From Oceaniferula spumae (GTDB taxonomy: Bacteria; Verrucomicrobiota; Verrucomicrobiia; Verrucomicrobiales; Akkermansiaceae), in the NCBI RefSeq assembly GCF_042849255.1, contig NZ_AP026866.1, forward strand, positions 1,116,001 through 1,180,000: a DNA stretch of 64,000 nt, written 5' to 3'. This document shows positions 36,184 to 45,291 of this stretch, in pieces. Position 1 is the stretch's first letter. Every line of letters begins with the position of its first letter. A program made the translations under genes and the position numbers. Below the pieces are notes generated by a model. That model was not told where the DNA came from. It saw only the letters and a list, made by a program, of their open reading frames with translations, and searched no databases.

Positions 36184-37248
36184 TTACTGCTGGGCGTCAG
36201 CTTCGGCTTTTTCAGCACTCGGCTTGAGAAGAACCACGTCGAAGACGATGTGAACGTGCAGCTTCTCGCTACCAAGCACTTGCTTGAGGATGCGCTCGCC
36301 AGGTTTAACTTCAGCGGCAGGAGCAGGAACAACAGCACCTCCATCATCTGGAGTGGCGGCTCCCTCACCTTCACCTTCGCTAGTGGTGTCATCTTCTAGG
36401 CCAGGAAAACCTCCGAACGGATCAGGAGCGGCACCAGGACCAGCGCCCACAGGAGCTGGGAAATTAGCATCCTTCTCAGTGGGTGCGGTTTGTTTCTCAT
36501 TGCGAACCCTTACGGCACGAATGGCATAGTAGTATTCTTTGGAATTCACCATCTCCTTGAGAAAATCTCTCACAGCAGACTCATCAGCGGTGAAGGATAA
36601 CTCCATAGGCATCAGCTGATAGGGTTTTTCGCCATCGTCTTGAGCTGCTTTATTATTGCGATTTGGCCGTCCCTTGCGAGTCGTTGGAGGAGGTGCAACA
36701 GCACCTGTTTCAACAGGCAGCGTTGTGCGATTGATATTAAGGATGGCTGCAGGCTTGAGAGCCGCAAGCTGACCCAACAACCATTCGGTAGCATCAAGCT
36801 GGTATTTCAGCTCGGGTGTGGCTGCAGACTTGGCTGTAGCACTGGAGTATCTTTCAAATCCAAAGTCGCAGTTCTCAGGAAGTGTTGTCTCGGCCTCTTC
36901 AAAGGCTTTGCGAAGACTGTTAGTCACCTTCACCCGCTCGTCATTGAACTGCTCAGGGCTTAGCTTTGTCAGCTCCTCTGGACGATACGAATCCAGAGTT
37001 TCCCGAACGTCTTCGATGGTATTGCGGTATTTAGCCACCCCCTCTTCGCGAGCTCTGCGGTTCGCTGTGTTAGGGTAGGGCTTTGATTTTTCCAAGGATG
37101 CGTATTGCCCCTTGAGCTGCTCGTATTTCTCCATCTTCTCGTCGTAGGCGCCCCCTTGGGAACTGCCAAAGAAGAGAATGCCCCCGCCAACAACGGCAGT
37201 GACGCCGATCAGCCCGGCAACAAATTTATTTTCCTGAATCCAACTCAT
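36184..37248 (-). CDS. Amuc_1100-like pilus-system protein
   Basis: 354 residues from ATG 37248. The reading frame extends to 37305, but MSWIQENK is the start shared with the 1099-like protein and close to that of Amuc_1100. One membrane helix (about 9-29) is followed by a coiled-coil region (KMEKYEQLKGQYASLEKSK, then about 55-130) and a C-terminal alpha/beta domain (ELSFTADESAVRDFLKEMVNSKEYYYAIRAVRV), interrupted by a Pro/Gly/acidic linker before ILKQVLGSEKLHVHIVFDVVLL. The layout resembles PilO-type assembly proteins. Akkermansia Amuc_1100 is known for its effects on host immune signalling; this one belongs to an organism whose habitat seems non-intestinal. Confidence 0.85.
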   Translation of the reverse strand: MSWIQENKFVAGLIGVTAVVGGGILFFGSSQGGAYDEKMEKYEQLKGQYASLEKSKPYPNTANRRAREEGVAKYRNTIEDVRETLDSYRPEELTKLSPEQFNDERVKVTNSLRKAFEEAETTLPENCDFGFERYSSATAKSAATPELKYQLDATEWLLGQLAALKPAAILNINRTTLPVETGAVAPPPTTRKGRPNRNNKAAQDDGEKPYQLMPMELSFTADESAVRDFLKEMVNSKEYYYAIRAVRVRNEKQTAPTEKDANFPAPVGAGPGAAPDPFGGFPGLEDDTTSEGEGEGAATPDDGGAVVPAPAAEVKPGERILKQVLGSEKLHVHIVFDVVLLKPSAEKAEADAQQ

Positions 37249-37332
37249 GGTCGTGTGATATTCTAAGTAGTGTGTTTGATTAAAAGTGTGTGGCAACCCA
37301 GCCAAATGGCCAAGCTGCCGAAATGGTTTCGA

Positions 37333-39174
37333 TTAGCGGGTGCTTCTACCTTCGGTTGGAGCTGGGATAGGCTCTTTCAACATGAGAGTGACTTCGAAAG
37401 GCGCTGCGTAACTGCCTTCGCTAAGCTCGGTGGGTAATGACATACCTAACTTCTCAGTGGCTTGGACGTCGAAGTATTGCGAGTCCACCCGCAGGCGGTC
37501 GATCAACTTGAATACATCTCTAAATCCAGCATTACCACGCCAGAAACCTTTGATGCGAATGGCGTTTACCATTGGGGTGGCGGGCTCTTGAGCAGACGGG
37601 CGTTTACCTTTGCCCTTAACAGGCGCAGGTGCTGCCACTTTAATTTTGTTTAATGCAGACGATCCGTAAGAGGCTTGCGCGAAGTCACTGACAATCACTG
37701 ACTGGGCAACATCCACGGCAGATTCACCGCCAGCATTGGGCATGTAACCAACTACTGGATCGAAATCGACCAGCCAAACGGTATCGCTGGTGAAGTGATG
37801 AGCCAGGTCATCCAAAATATCAACCCAGAGCACGCGAGCCTGTTGAGCATTGACTAATTGAGCGCTAAGCGCATCAAAGCGCTCTTCCCTCTTGGCGACC
37901 CCTTTGAGCGGCCGGGAAAACTGTTCCAGCCCGTCGACCTTGGCTTGCAGGTCTTCTTGTTCTGCACCCATGCGACTGTTTTTCCAGACATTGAAACCAG
38001 CCCAAGCTCCGAGGCCTAACAGAAGCAGAGCAGCTGCGCCGATCAACTTTGGCTTGCGGCGCTCGATGTCGCGTTCGCGTGAAACAACATCAGGCACAAG
38101 ATCAATCTCCAGAGATGCCTTGCCGATGCCACGAAGAGCAAGACCAACCAACTCACCCAGCTGGTGAGCCTGGGCAGCAACTTGATCGACGTCGACCCCC
38201 TTGCCCACGGAAACACGCTTCAGCGGGTTGAAGAACTCAACCGGAAGACGGAGTTTCTCTTGGAAGAAGTCAGCGAGGTGTGGAAGGTTTGAACCACCAC
38301 CTGCTAGAAGAACTAGCTTAGGCGCGGAGCCGCCGTGTTGACTGCGGAAGTAGTTTGTGGTCCGAGCGATTTCAGCAGGAAGCTTGCTGAGAGCATTGCG
38401 GATGACGGTGGCCAGAGCGGCGGTTGGCTCATCCAACTGCGAGGTGTGTGCTGTATTAAGAGCCACCATGCCGTTAGAGCATTTCTGTGATTCGGCTTCA
38501 GAGAAGCTAACACCGTATTCCTTGGCAATCGCGGTGGTGATCGATGCACCACCTACAGCCACACTGCGGGTGAACATACGATTTCCTTCAAGATAGATCA
38601 GGTTACAAGTCTTCGCACCAATATCGATCAGCAGAGTGGTTTCCTCCAGTTCAGGATAGTTATAGCGGAGTGCATTATAAAGAGCCATCGGAGAGGCATC
38701 GACCTCAGCAGTTCCGAGACCGGCTTCGAGCACGACATCATTCATGTCGTTAAGGGCATCGCCCTTGATCGCCACCAAGGCCACCTCTTTCTCACCTGAA
38801 CCACTTTCCAGCAACTGCCAGTCCCAGATTACTTCATCGATAGGAAACGGCACGTGCTGCTGGGCTTCGAAAGCGACCAGCTGCTCGATGTTATCGTCTT
38901 CGATCGGAGGAAGTTTGATGAAACGCGTGAAAACCGACTGACCCGAAATAGCGTAACGCAACTTCTGTTTGCCGATTTTGAGCTTTTCTGCCAACTCCGA
39001 GACTGCCACCCGGATCTGCGGAAGGCGCGCCATTTCGGCGGCCGGATCTGCTAGAATGGATGATGAGTCGTATTTCTTGAGGATGAGTCCCCCGTTTTTC
39101 GAGGGCTCGAATACCCCCATGGAGATGCGCTGAGATCCTATATTCAGTGCAACGGTAGCCTGTGCTTCTGCCAT
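37333..39174 (-). CDS. Amuc_1101-like PilM-PilN fusion protein
   Basis: 613 residues. Residues 1-350 are an actin-like PilM domain: VALNIGSQRISMGVF, FIKLPPIEDDNIEQLVAFEAQQHVPFPIDEVIWDWQL, TLLIDIGAKTCNLIYLEG and LVLLAGGGSNLPHL. A PilN-like part follows: IDLVPD (359-364), membrane helix about 376-396, a coiled coil (about 400-440), then a periplasmic ferredoxin-like region. In classic type IV pilus systems PilM and PilN are separate partners; here they are one chain. It is the second gene of the operon. It probably forms the cytoplasmic ring or platform of the apparatus. Confidence 0.9.
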   Translation of the reverse strand: MAEAQATVALNIGSQRISMGVFEPSKNGGLILKKYDSSSILADPAAEMARLPQIRVAVSELAEKLKIGKQKLRYAISGQSVFTRFIKLPPIEDDNIEQLVAFEAQQHVPFPIDEVIWDWQLLESGSGEKEVALVAIKGDALNDMNDVVLEAGLGTAEVDASPMALYNALRYNYPELEETTLLIDIGAKTCNLIYLEGNRMFTRSVAVGGASITTAIAKEYGVSFSEAESQKCSNGMVALNTAHTSQLDEPTAALATVIRNALSKLPAEIARTTNYFRSQHGGSAPKLVLLAGGGSNLPHLADFFQEKLRLPVEFFNPLKRVSVGKGVDVDQVAAQAHQLGELVGLALRGIGKASLEIDLVPDVVSRERDIERRKPKLIGAAALLLLGLGAWAGFNVWKNSRMGAEQEDLQAKVDGLEQFSRPLKGVAKREERFDALSAQLVNAQQARVLWVDILDDLAHHFTSDTVWLVDFDPVVGYMPNAGGESAVDVAQSVIVSDFAQASYGSSALNKIKVAAPAPVKGKGKRPSAQEPATPMVNAIRIKGFWRGNAGFRDVFKLIDRLRVDSQYFDVQATEKLGMSLPTELSEGSYAAPFEVTLMLKEPIPAPTEGRSTR

Positions 39175-39251
39175 GTTATATGCTGGTTATGAAAAATTTG
39201 TGTTTAGTAAAAGAAGAAGGGGGTATTTTTGAGTTAGCGATGAGGTATTAA

Positions 39252-39875
39252 TTATCGGCGCTCCTCGATCTCTGCGTAGCGATCCCACCATAGGAACTTG
39301 AACGGGGTTTCGTTTTTGTTGCGCAGAGGAATTTTGTCGTAACGGGAGAGCTGGGTCCACCATCCGGGAGCAGCAGTCGAGGAGAACAGACCTGTCTTAT
39401 CCACTGCAGCTTGTCCGTTAATCAGGATTTCACCACCTACAGATTTGACGATGCGCTTGCCGGCGTTATCACGACCGCTGATTCGCTTGACAGCGGCTGG
39501 TGACAGATAAACCGAACTGTAAACGTCTTCGCCCACTGGCACGTTGACGTGGTTGATTTCTTTTTCGATGTATACAGGCTTGCGTCCTCCGGATGGGTCA
39601 TCGAAGGCAACGTACCACTTGACGGTGACACGATCCACGAACTCGGGCTTGTAGTTACGTGGCATCTCGATTTTGAACTTCACCTCAACTTCGAGCCAGT
39701 CCTTCGGCTTGAAATTTTTCTTGTTGGTATTGCCGCCGACGTCAGGAGATGGAAGGTCGTCGAAAGAAGGCTTTTCCAGGGAGACCTTTCCGGCCTGAGC
39801 CATCAGTGGGCTGGCCATGGACATGACACCTAACACAAGGGCGGAAAACAAATAGTTACGTTTGGAATGTTTCAT
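39252..39875 (-). CDS. Amuc_1102-like exported protein
   Basis: A 207-residue exported protein (signal peptide about 1-27, ending AQA), first gene of the pilus-like operon. The mature part is beta-rich: KDWLEVEVKFKIEMPRNYKPEFVDRVTVKWYVAFDD, GRKPVYIEKEINHVNVPVGEDVYSSVYLSPAAVKRI, then GGEILINGQAAVDK and a C-terminal WWTQLSRYDKIPLRNKNETPFKFLWWDRYAE. Position and size match Amuc_1102. Function is unknown. The promoter should lie in 39876-40096, divergent from proS, but I cannot pick a convincing -35/-10 pair. Confidence 0.82.
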   Translation of the reverse strand: MKHSKRNYLFSALVLGVMSMASPLMAQAGKVSLEKPSFDDLPSPDVGGNTNKKNFKPKDWLEVEVKFKIEMPRNYKPEFVDRVTVKWYVAFDDPSGGRKPVYIEKEINHVNVPVGEDVYSSVYLSPAAVKRISGRDNAGKRIVKSVGGEILINGQAAVDKTGLFSSTAAPGWWTQLSRYDKIPLRNKNETPFKFLWWDRYAEIEERR

Positions 39876-40096
39876 AATGATCTGGCTTTTGATTAGGCTA
39901 TGAAACGCAACTGTGGTTTGGCCAGAATAAAGGGTGAAAGATTCATGATTTTTTTTCGTGTATCCATTGTGAATTCATGGGGTAGGAAATCGCTCACCCC
40001 CTCACCTCCTCCAGCATGCCTATCCTGAACAGATTAGCAGCATCACGCACATCGCGCTTGTGAATTTCCACTTGCTATGGTTTTTCTATCACCGAC

Positions 40097-41641
40097 ATGG
40101 CCAAGCCGCAATCACCCAAACAATCAGCTAAAAACAAAACCGCCATCCAACCGACCCGTGACGCAGATTTCCCCGAGTGGTATCAGCAGGTCGTGCGTGC
40201 AGCGGATCTCGCCGAGAACTCAGAAACCCGTGGCTGCATGGTCATCAAGCCATGGGGCTATGGCATCTGGGAGCTAATCCAACAGCAACTCGACGCACGT
40301 TTTAAGGCGACTGGACACCAAAATGCCTATTTCCCCCTTCTGATCCCCCTTTCCTATCTGGAAAAGGAAGCTGGTCATGCCGAAGGTTTTGCCACCGAGT
40401 GTGCCGTGGTCACCCATCACCGGTTAGAGACTGAAAAGCAGGAGGACGGATCGGTCAAAATGATCCCCACCGGCAAACTGGCCGAGCCTTACGTCATACG
40501 TCCGACATCAGAAACGATCATCGGTGCTGCATTCTCACGCTGGATCGAATCCTACCGTGACCTCCCACTGCTGATTAACCAGTGGGCGAATGTGATGCGA
40601 TGGGAAATGCGCCCCCGTCTCTTTCTCCGCACCGCAGAGTTCCTATGGCAAGAGGGCCACACCGCTCACGAAACAGAAGAAGAAGCCATCGAGGAAACTC
40701 GGACCATTCACCGGCTTTACGAAGAGTTCCTTCGCGACCACCTCGCCATCCCTGTAATCGCAGGTGAGAAAACTGAGGCCGAGCGTTTCCCTGGTGCCGA
40801 CATGACCCTAACAGTCGAGGCCATGGTGCAGGATAAAAAAGCGATCCAAGCCGGAACCTCCCACTACTTAGGACAAAATTTCTCCAAGGCTCAGGACATC
40901 AGTTTCACCGGAAGAGACGGCACGCAACAGCACGCGCATACAACCTCATGGGGTGTTTCTACTCGCTTGATCGGCACGCTGATCATGGCTCACTCTGACG
41001 ATGACGGGCTAATTCTGCCTCCTCGTGTGGCCACCCAACAGATCGTCATTGTTCCGGTGACCCCCAAAGAAGACACCCGCGACGCCATCATCGACGCCTG
41101 CCAAGCACTGGCCGAAGTGCTACGCCGTGAGAAATCATACGGCGGTCAACCACTGCGAGTTCACGTCGACGCCCGAGACATCGGCGGCGGCGTCAAAAAA
41201 TGGGAGTGGGTGAAAAAAGGTGTGCCCATCCGGATCGAAATCGGCCCACGTGATCTTGAAGGCGGCAAAGTCTGTCTGCAACGGCGCGACAAAACACCTA
41301 ACGAAAAAGAATTTGTCCCCAAGGAGGACTTCATTCGCAACGCGACCGATATCCTAGGCGAAATTCACAGCAACCTTCTGTCTCGTGCCACAGAGCTCCG
41401 CGACTCCAACATCATCGAGTGCCACGACATGAATAGTTTCGACCAGCACTGGTCACAGGACCTACCAGGCTGGTTGAGCACGCCGTGGAACGGCACCCGT
41501 GAGCAAGAAGAAGAAATCTCCAAAAAACACAAGATCACCATCCGCTGTCTCCCGATCGACCAGCAAGACGGCGCTCCTGCGCCCTGTGTCTTAACCGGAG
41601 AAGCTACCAGCCGACGCGCCATCTGGGGACGCAGCTACTAA
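40097..41641 (+). CDS. proS: Prolyl-tRNA synthetase, archaeal/eukaryal type
   Basis: A 514-residue class II synthetase charging tRNA-Pro. It lacks the large editing insertion of the E. coli-type enzyme. Landmarks are RGCMVIKPWGYGIWELIQQQLDARF, YVIRPTSETIIG, motif 2 RPRLFLRTAEFLWQEGHTAH, GTSHYLGQNFSKAQDI, the anticodon-binding domain (QIVIVPV, KGVPIRIEIGPRDLEGG) and a C-terminal domain ending in tyrosine (RAIWGRSY), all typical of the archaeal/eukaryal type also found in some bacteria. It is divergent from the pilus-like operon and followed by accD after 103 bp. Confidence 0.94.
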   Translation: MAKPQSPKQSAKNKTAIQPTRDADFPEWYQQVVRAADLAENSETRGCMVIKPWGYGIWELIQQQLDARFKATGHQNAYFPLLIPLSYLEKEAGHAEGFATECAVVTHHRLETEKQEDGSVKMIPTGKLAEPYVIRPTSETIIGAAFSRWIESYRDLPLLINQWANVMRWEMRPRLFLRTAEFLWQEGHTAHETEEEAIEETRTIHRLYEEFLRDHLAIPVIAGEKTEAERFPGADMTLTVEAMVQDKKAIQAGTSHYLGQNFSKAQDISFTGRDGTQQHAHTTSWGVSTRLIGTLIMAHSDDDGLILPPRVATQQIVIVPVTPKEDTRDAIIDACQALAEVLRREKSYGGQPLRVHVDARDIGGGVKKWEWVKKGVPIRIEIGPRDLEGGKVCLQRRDKTPNEKEFVPKEDFIRNATDILGEIHSNLLSRATELRDSNIIECHDMNSFDQHWSQDLPGWLSTPWNGTREQEEEISKKHKITIRCLPIDQQDGAPAPCVLTGEATSRRAIWGRSY

Positions 41642-41744
41642 AACAATCCAACAACGACTTCTCAAAAGCCAAGAAACGGGCTCTTTCTATTGTATAGAAT
41701 CCGTACTTGGAATTTTGAATTTAGAACATAGAATTTAATTCCAC

Positions 41745-42578
41745 ATGGGCATTTTCAACAAACCAAAACTCCGAGGTAACGGCGGCAAGCGCGACTCCAT
41801 GCCGGATGATCTCTGGACCAAGTGTTCCGATTGCGGTGAACTCATCCACGCGTTGGATTTAAAGCAAAACCTTCTCGTCTGCCCGAAGTGTGAGCATCAC
41901 TTCCTGATAGGGTCCCGCGAACGCATCGACCTGATCGCTGATGAAGGCAGTTTTGAGGAAACCAATGCAGATCTATTCTCCAAGAATCCGCTCGGATTTT
42001 CCAACTACGAAGACAAAGTCGCCATGCTGCGTGAGAAAACCAATCTCAACGATGCCGTGGTCACTGGTTCCCTAACAATCCAAGGCAAGCCCGCCATGAT
42101 CGCGGTGATGGACTTCAAGTTTTTCGCTGGCTCCATGGGTTCTGTCGTCGGGGAAAAAATCACCCGTGCCGTGGAACAGGCGACCGCTGAAAAGCGTGGC
42201 GTCATCATCGTCTCCGCCTCATCAGGTGCTCGCATGCAAGAAGGCATGCTTTCACTGATGCAGATGGCCAAGACCTGCGGGGCTCTGGCTCTTCACTCAC
42301 AAGCAGGCCTGCCATACATCTCCCTGATGACCCACCCCACCACAGGCGGAGTTACAGCATCCTTTGCTACCGTCGGTGACATCAACTTGGCCGAACCGAA
42401 ATGTATGATCGGCTTCGCCGGCCCGCGTGTGGTCAAGGAAACCACTCACCAAGACCTCCCTCCGGGTTTCCAAACGGCTGAGTTCATGATGGAGCACGGT
42501 TTGGTCGATGACATTGTGCATCGTCGTAAATTGCGCGACAAGCTCGGCCAGCTGTTAGGTTACATGCTACCTGCGTAA
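41745..42578 (+). CDS. accD: Acetyl-CoA carboxylase carboxyltransferase subunit beta
   Basis: 277 residues; with AccA it transfers the carboxyl group to acetyl-CoA in fatty acid synthesis. The N-terminal zinc ribbon has C27, C30, C46 and C49 (CSDC, CPKC). The crotonase-fold domain includes MDFKFFAGSMGSVVGEKITRAVEQA, SSGARMQEGMLSLMQMAKT and HPTTGGVTASFATVGD. Length is normal. folC follows after 89 bp containing a nested inverted repeat. accD-folC neighbours are common in bacteria. Confidence 0.95.
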   Translation: MGIFNKPKLRGNGGKRDSMPDDLWTKCSDCGELIHALDLKQNLLVCPKCEHHFLIGSRERIDLIADEGSFEETNADLFSKNPLGFSNYEDKVAMLREKTNLNDAVVTGSLTIQGKPAMIAVMDFKFFAGSMGSVVGEKITRAVEQATAEKRGVIIVSASSGARMQEGMLSLMQMAKTCGALALHSQAGLPYISLMTHPTTGGVTASFATVGDINLAEPKCMIGFAGPRVVKETTHQDLPPGFQTAEFMMEHGLVDDIVHRRKLRDKLGQLLGYMLPA

Positions 42579-42586
42579 GTTGCATG

Positions 42587-42661
42587 AGTAGGTAGCTAGT
42601 GAATAAGTCAAAAGGTGACGAACACCTGTGCTTTTTCTGCTTACTTACGACATTACCTACT
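42587..42661 (+). repeat. Nested inverted repeat between accD and folC
   Basis: Three nested perfect pairings line up in one RNA: AGTAGGT (42587) with ACCTACT (42655), TAAGT (42604) with ACTTA (42643), and GGTG (42614) with CACC (42623). It could fold into a long bulged hairpin covering almost the whole intergenic stretch and reaching 7 bp from the folC ATG. It might modulate folC translation or mark an mRNA processing site. No T-run is placed to make it a clear terminator. Confidence 0.4.
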
Positions 42662-42667
42662 TGCCTT

Positions 42668-43885
42668 ATGACCTATCAGGAGAGCATCGACTGGCTCTTT
42701 TCCACGCAGCAGTTTGGCATCAAACTTGGCCTTGATCAGCCGCGCCGACTACTGCGTGAGACACTGGGATTTCCCAAGGCTGGGGTAAAAGTCATTCACG
42801 TTGCGGGAACCAACGGCAAGGGATCCACTTGCGCCATCATCGACGCCCTCGCCCGCTCCTGCGGAACCAAATCAGGGCTATTTACATCTCCCCATCTCAT
42901 AGATTACCGCGAACGCATCAAGGTGGGAGGCGCTGATATTCCCGAGGACACCACTGCTCTCTATCTAACACAGCTTAGAGAACACGTCGCAGAGTGGGAA
43001 CACCACCCGACGTTTTTTGAGCTCACCTTGGCGGTGGCGATGCGTTATTTCCGAGAGCAAAACTGCGAACTGATTGTCTTGGAAACCGGCATGGGTGGTC
43101 GTCTCGATGCCACCACGGCCGTGCCTGCCGACGTCGCAGTGATCACGCCCGTTGCCATGGATCATTCTCAGTGGCTCGGTGACACTATCGATAAGGTCGC
43201 TTTGGAAAAGGCCGGTATTATCGTTCCTAAAAAACCAGTAATCTCCAGTCGACAGGATCCCGCTGCTTGGCAGGTCATCGAGCAAGAAGCCAACGAGCTA
43301 CGTAGCCCTATCGAATTCATTACCGACCCCCTGCAGGGATATTCAATCAACTTGGCAGGCCCCCATCAGCAGGAAAATGCCGCACTCGCACTGGCTGCTG
43401 CTGACAAAGTCGGACTCCCCTTGAACTCGGACATCGTTCGACAGGCCCTAGCCTCGGTCACCTGGGCGGGACGCTTTGAATTCATTGCCAATAGTAACAT
43501 CATCCTCGACGCGGCGCATAATCCTCATGCCGCCGAAGCATTGATCGAGACTTGGAATCAGAAGTTTCCTGGGCAGAAAACCCACATTATTTTCGGAGCC
43601 GTCGAGGGCAAGAGCACGGATAAAGTCCTTGCTATCCTCGCGCCCATCGCACAACACCTTCATCTCACCACGATCAATTCTCCGCGCTCACTCACCGGTG
43701 AGCAGTTGATCGAGTCATTGCCAGAAGGCGCTCCGGCCTACACTTTACACAACCATTTGGACCAAGCCCTTGCCGCCGTCCAAGACTCCGATACCCCCAC
43801 CCTCATCACCGGCTCCCTGTTCCTCATCGGTCAGGTCAAAGCCAAGCTCAGTGCTCAAAGTGCCCCTAAAGCCAGTAGCCAGTAG
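42668..43885 (+). CDS. folC: Dihydrofolate synthase / folylpolyglutamate synthase
   Basis: 405 residues from ATG 42668. A GTG at 42599 is in frame, but the added residues are not Mur-ligase like and overlap the inverted repeat. The ATP loop is VAGTNGKGSTCAI (GTNGKGS at 47-53), with TSPHLIDYRERI, VLETGMGGRLDATTAV and MDHSQWLGDTIDKVALEKAGI. The C-terminal domain has ILDAAHNPHAAEALIETW and ITGSLFLIGQVK. The enzyme adds glutamate to dihydropteroate and folates. Confidence 0.92.
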   Translation: MTYQESIDWLFSTQQFGIKLGLDQPRRLLRETLGFPKAGVKVIHVAGTNGKGSTCAIIDALARSCGTKSGLFTSPHLIDYRERIKVGGADIPEDTTALYLTQLREHVAEWEHHPTFFELTLAVAMRYFREQNCELIVLETGMGGRLDATTAVPADVAVITPVAMDHSQWLGDTIDKVALEKAGIIVPKKPVISSRQDPAAWQVIEQEANELRSPIEFITDPLQGYSINLAGPHQQENAALALAAADKVGLPLNSDIVRQALASVTWAGRFEFIANSNIILDAAHNPHAAEALIETWNQKFPGQKTHIIFGAVEGKSTDKVLAILAPIAQHLHLTTINSPRSLTGEQLIESLPEGAPAYTLHNHLDQALAAVQDSDTPTLITGSLFLIGQVKAKLSAQSAPKASSQ

Positions 43886-43920
43886 CCATTTTTTCAAACC
43901 TCCTTTTCCCCATTCAAATA

Positions 43921-45273
43921 ATGCACTTCACCTCACTTCTCCGTCGCAACGAAATCGGAGCCAATTCCTATCTCGTTGAAATGGACGATCAACGGATCGT
44001 TTTAGACTCCGGCATGCACCCGAAAGAAGAGGGGCTCGACTCTCTGCCAGCGCATCACGAACTACCAGCCGATAGCATTGACTCCATCTTTGTTTCCCAC
44101 TCTCACCTCGATCACTCCGGATCTCTTCCCGTGCTTATGCGCGATCAGCCTAATGCAGACGTCTTTATGACCCCTGCCACATCCAGACTTGTTGATGCCC
44201 TGCTCCATAACTCTGTGAACGTCATGGAAAGCAAGCGCACCGAGCTGGGTATCACTGATTACCCGTTTTACACTCACCGCGAACTCGATGATCATGAAAA
44301 ACGCTGGCGCACATTTAACTATGACCGCCCATTCCAAATCGGTGACAACGTGCGTGCGACCTTCCATGACGCGGGTCATATTCTCGGGTCCTCCGGCGTG
44401 ATGTTAGAGACACTCGATAAACGCGTTTTCTATACCGGTGATGTCCAGTTTGAAAAACAAACCCTGATCCCCGGAGCCGATCTTCCAGAAGATGATATCG
44501 ATACCCTGATCATCGAAACCACGCGTGGTGCCTCCCCTCGCTGCGAGAGTTATTCACGTGAAGCCGAAGAACAAAAATTCGCCGACTCTATCAACGACTG
44601 TCTGAAGCGCGGTGGTTCAGTGTTAGTCCCAGTCTTCGCCATGGGAAAAACCCAAGAGGTGCTCACCATGATCAACCGCTTCAAGCAGGAGGGACTGATT
44701 CCTGACGCGCCAGTCTATATCGGTGGTCTCAGCACCAAGATGACCATCATATTTGACGAATTTGCCGACAGCACACCGCGTAACCAACCAGGCTTCCGCA
44801 TCCTCAAGGACATGGAAGTCAAGACAGGTGGTCGTCGCCGTAAGCGTGCACCTATCGTCTACCAGCCCGGTGGCATCTACGCACTTTCCAGCGGCATGAT
44901 GACCGAAAAAACGGTTTCCAACAACTTCGCAAGGGGCTTTATCAGCAACCCTAAAAACTCTCTACTCTTCGTCGGCTACGCCGACCCAGACTCCCCAGCT
45001 GGCCACATCCGCGCAGGCAAACAAGGCGACTTGATCGATCTCGATCCTGCTCAGCCGCCGGTGCAGTTTAACTGCCCTATGGAAGTTTTTGATTTCTCCG
45101 GACACGCCACACGAGAGGATCTGCTAGACTATATTCTCAGAGTCAATCCTAAGAAAACCATCCTCGTTCACGGCGACCTGCCAGCTACCGAGTGGTTTGC
45201 TGAACAGCTCAAGGCAAAGCTTCCGGAGTGCGACACCATTATTCCTCTTCCTGGAAAAAGATACGCGCTTTAG
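43921..45273 (+). CDS. MBL-fold beta-CASP metallo-hydrolase (RNA-processing type)
   Basis: 450 residues of the beta-CASP branch of metallo-beta-lactamases, mostly RNA nucleases. Motif 2 is FVSHSHLDHSG with H60, H62, D64 and H65; FHDAGHILGSSG and YTGDVQF follow as motifs 3 and 4. The beta-CASP domain has VLVPVFAMGKTQEVL and SSGMM. The C-terminal part has FDFSGHATREDLLDYI and ILVHGDLPATEWF. Related proteins are annotated as RNA-specificity domain exonucleases. Convergent with the minus-strand Bat-type operon. Confidence 0.87.
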   Translation: MHFTSLLRRNEIGANSYLVEMDDQRIVLDSGMHPKEEGLDSLPAHHELPADSIDSIFVSHSHLDHSGSLPVLMRDQPNADVFMTPATSRLVDALLHNSVNVMESKRTELGITDYPFYTHRELDDHEKRWRTFNYDRPFQIGDNVRATFHDAGHILGSSGVMLETLDKRVFYTGDVQFEKQTLIPGADLPEDDIDTLIIETTRGASPRCESYSREAEEQKFADSINDCLKRGGSVLVPVFAMGKTQEVLTMINRFKQEGLIPDAPVYIGGLSTKMTIIFDEFADSTPRNQPGFRILKDMEVKTGGRRRKRAPIVYQPGGIYALSSGMMTEKTVSNNFARGFISNPKNSLLFVGYADPDSPAGHIRAGKQGDLIDLDPAQPPVQFNCPMEVFDFSGHATREDLLDYILRVNPKKTILVHGDLPATEWFAEQLKAKLPECDTIIPLPGKRYAL

Positions 45274-45291
45274 GGCAATGTAATGTCGTCT

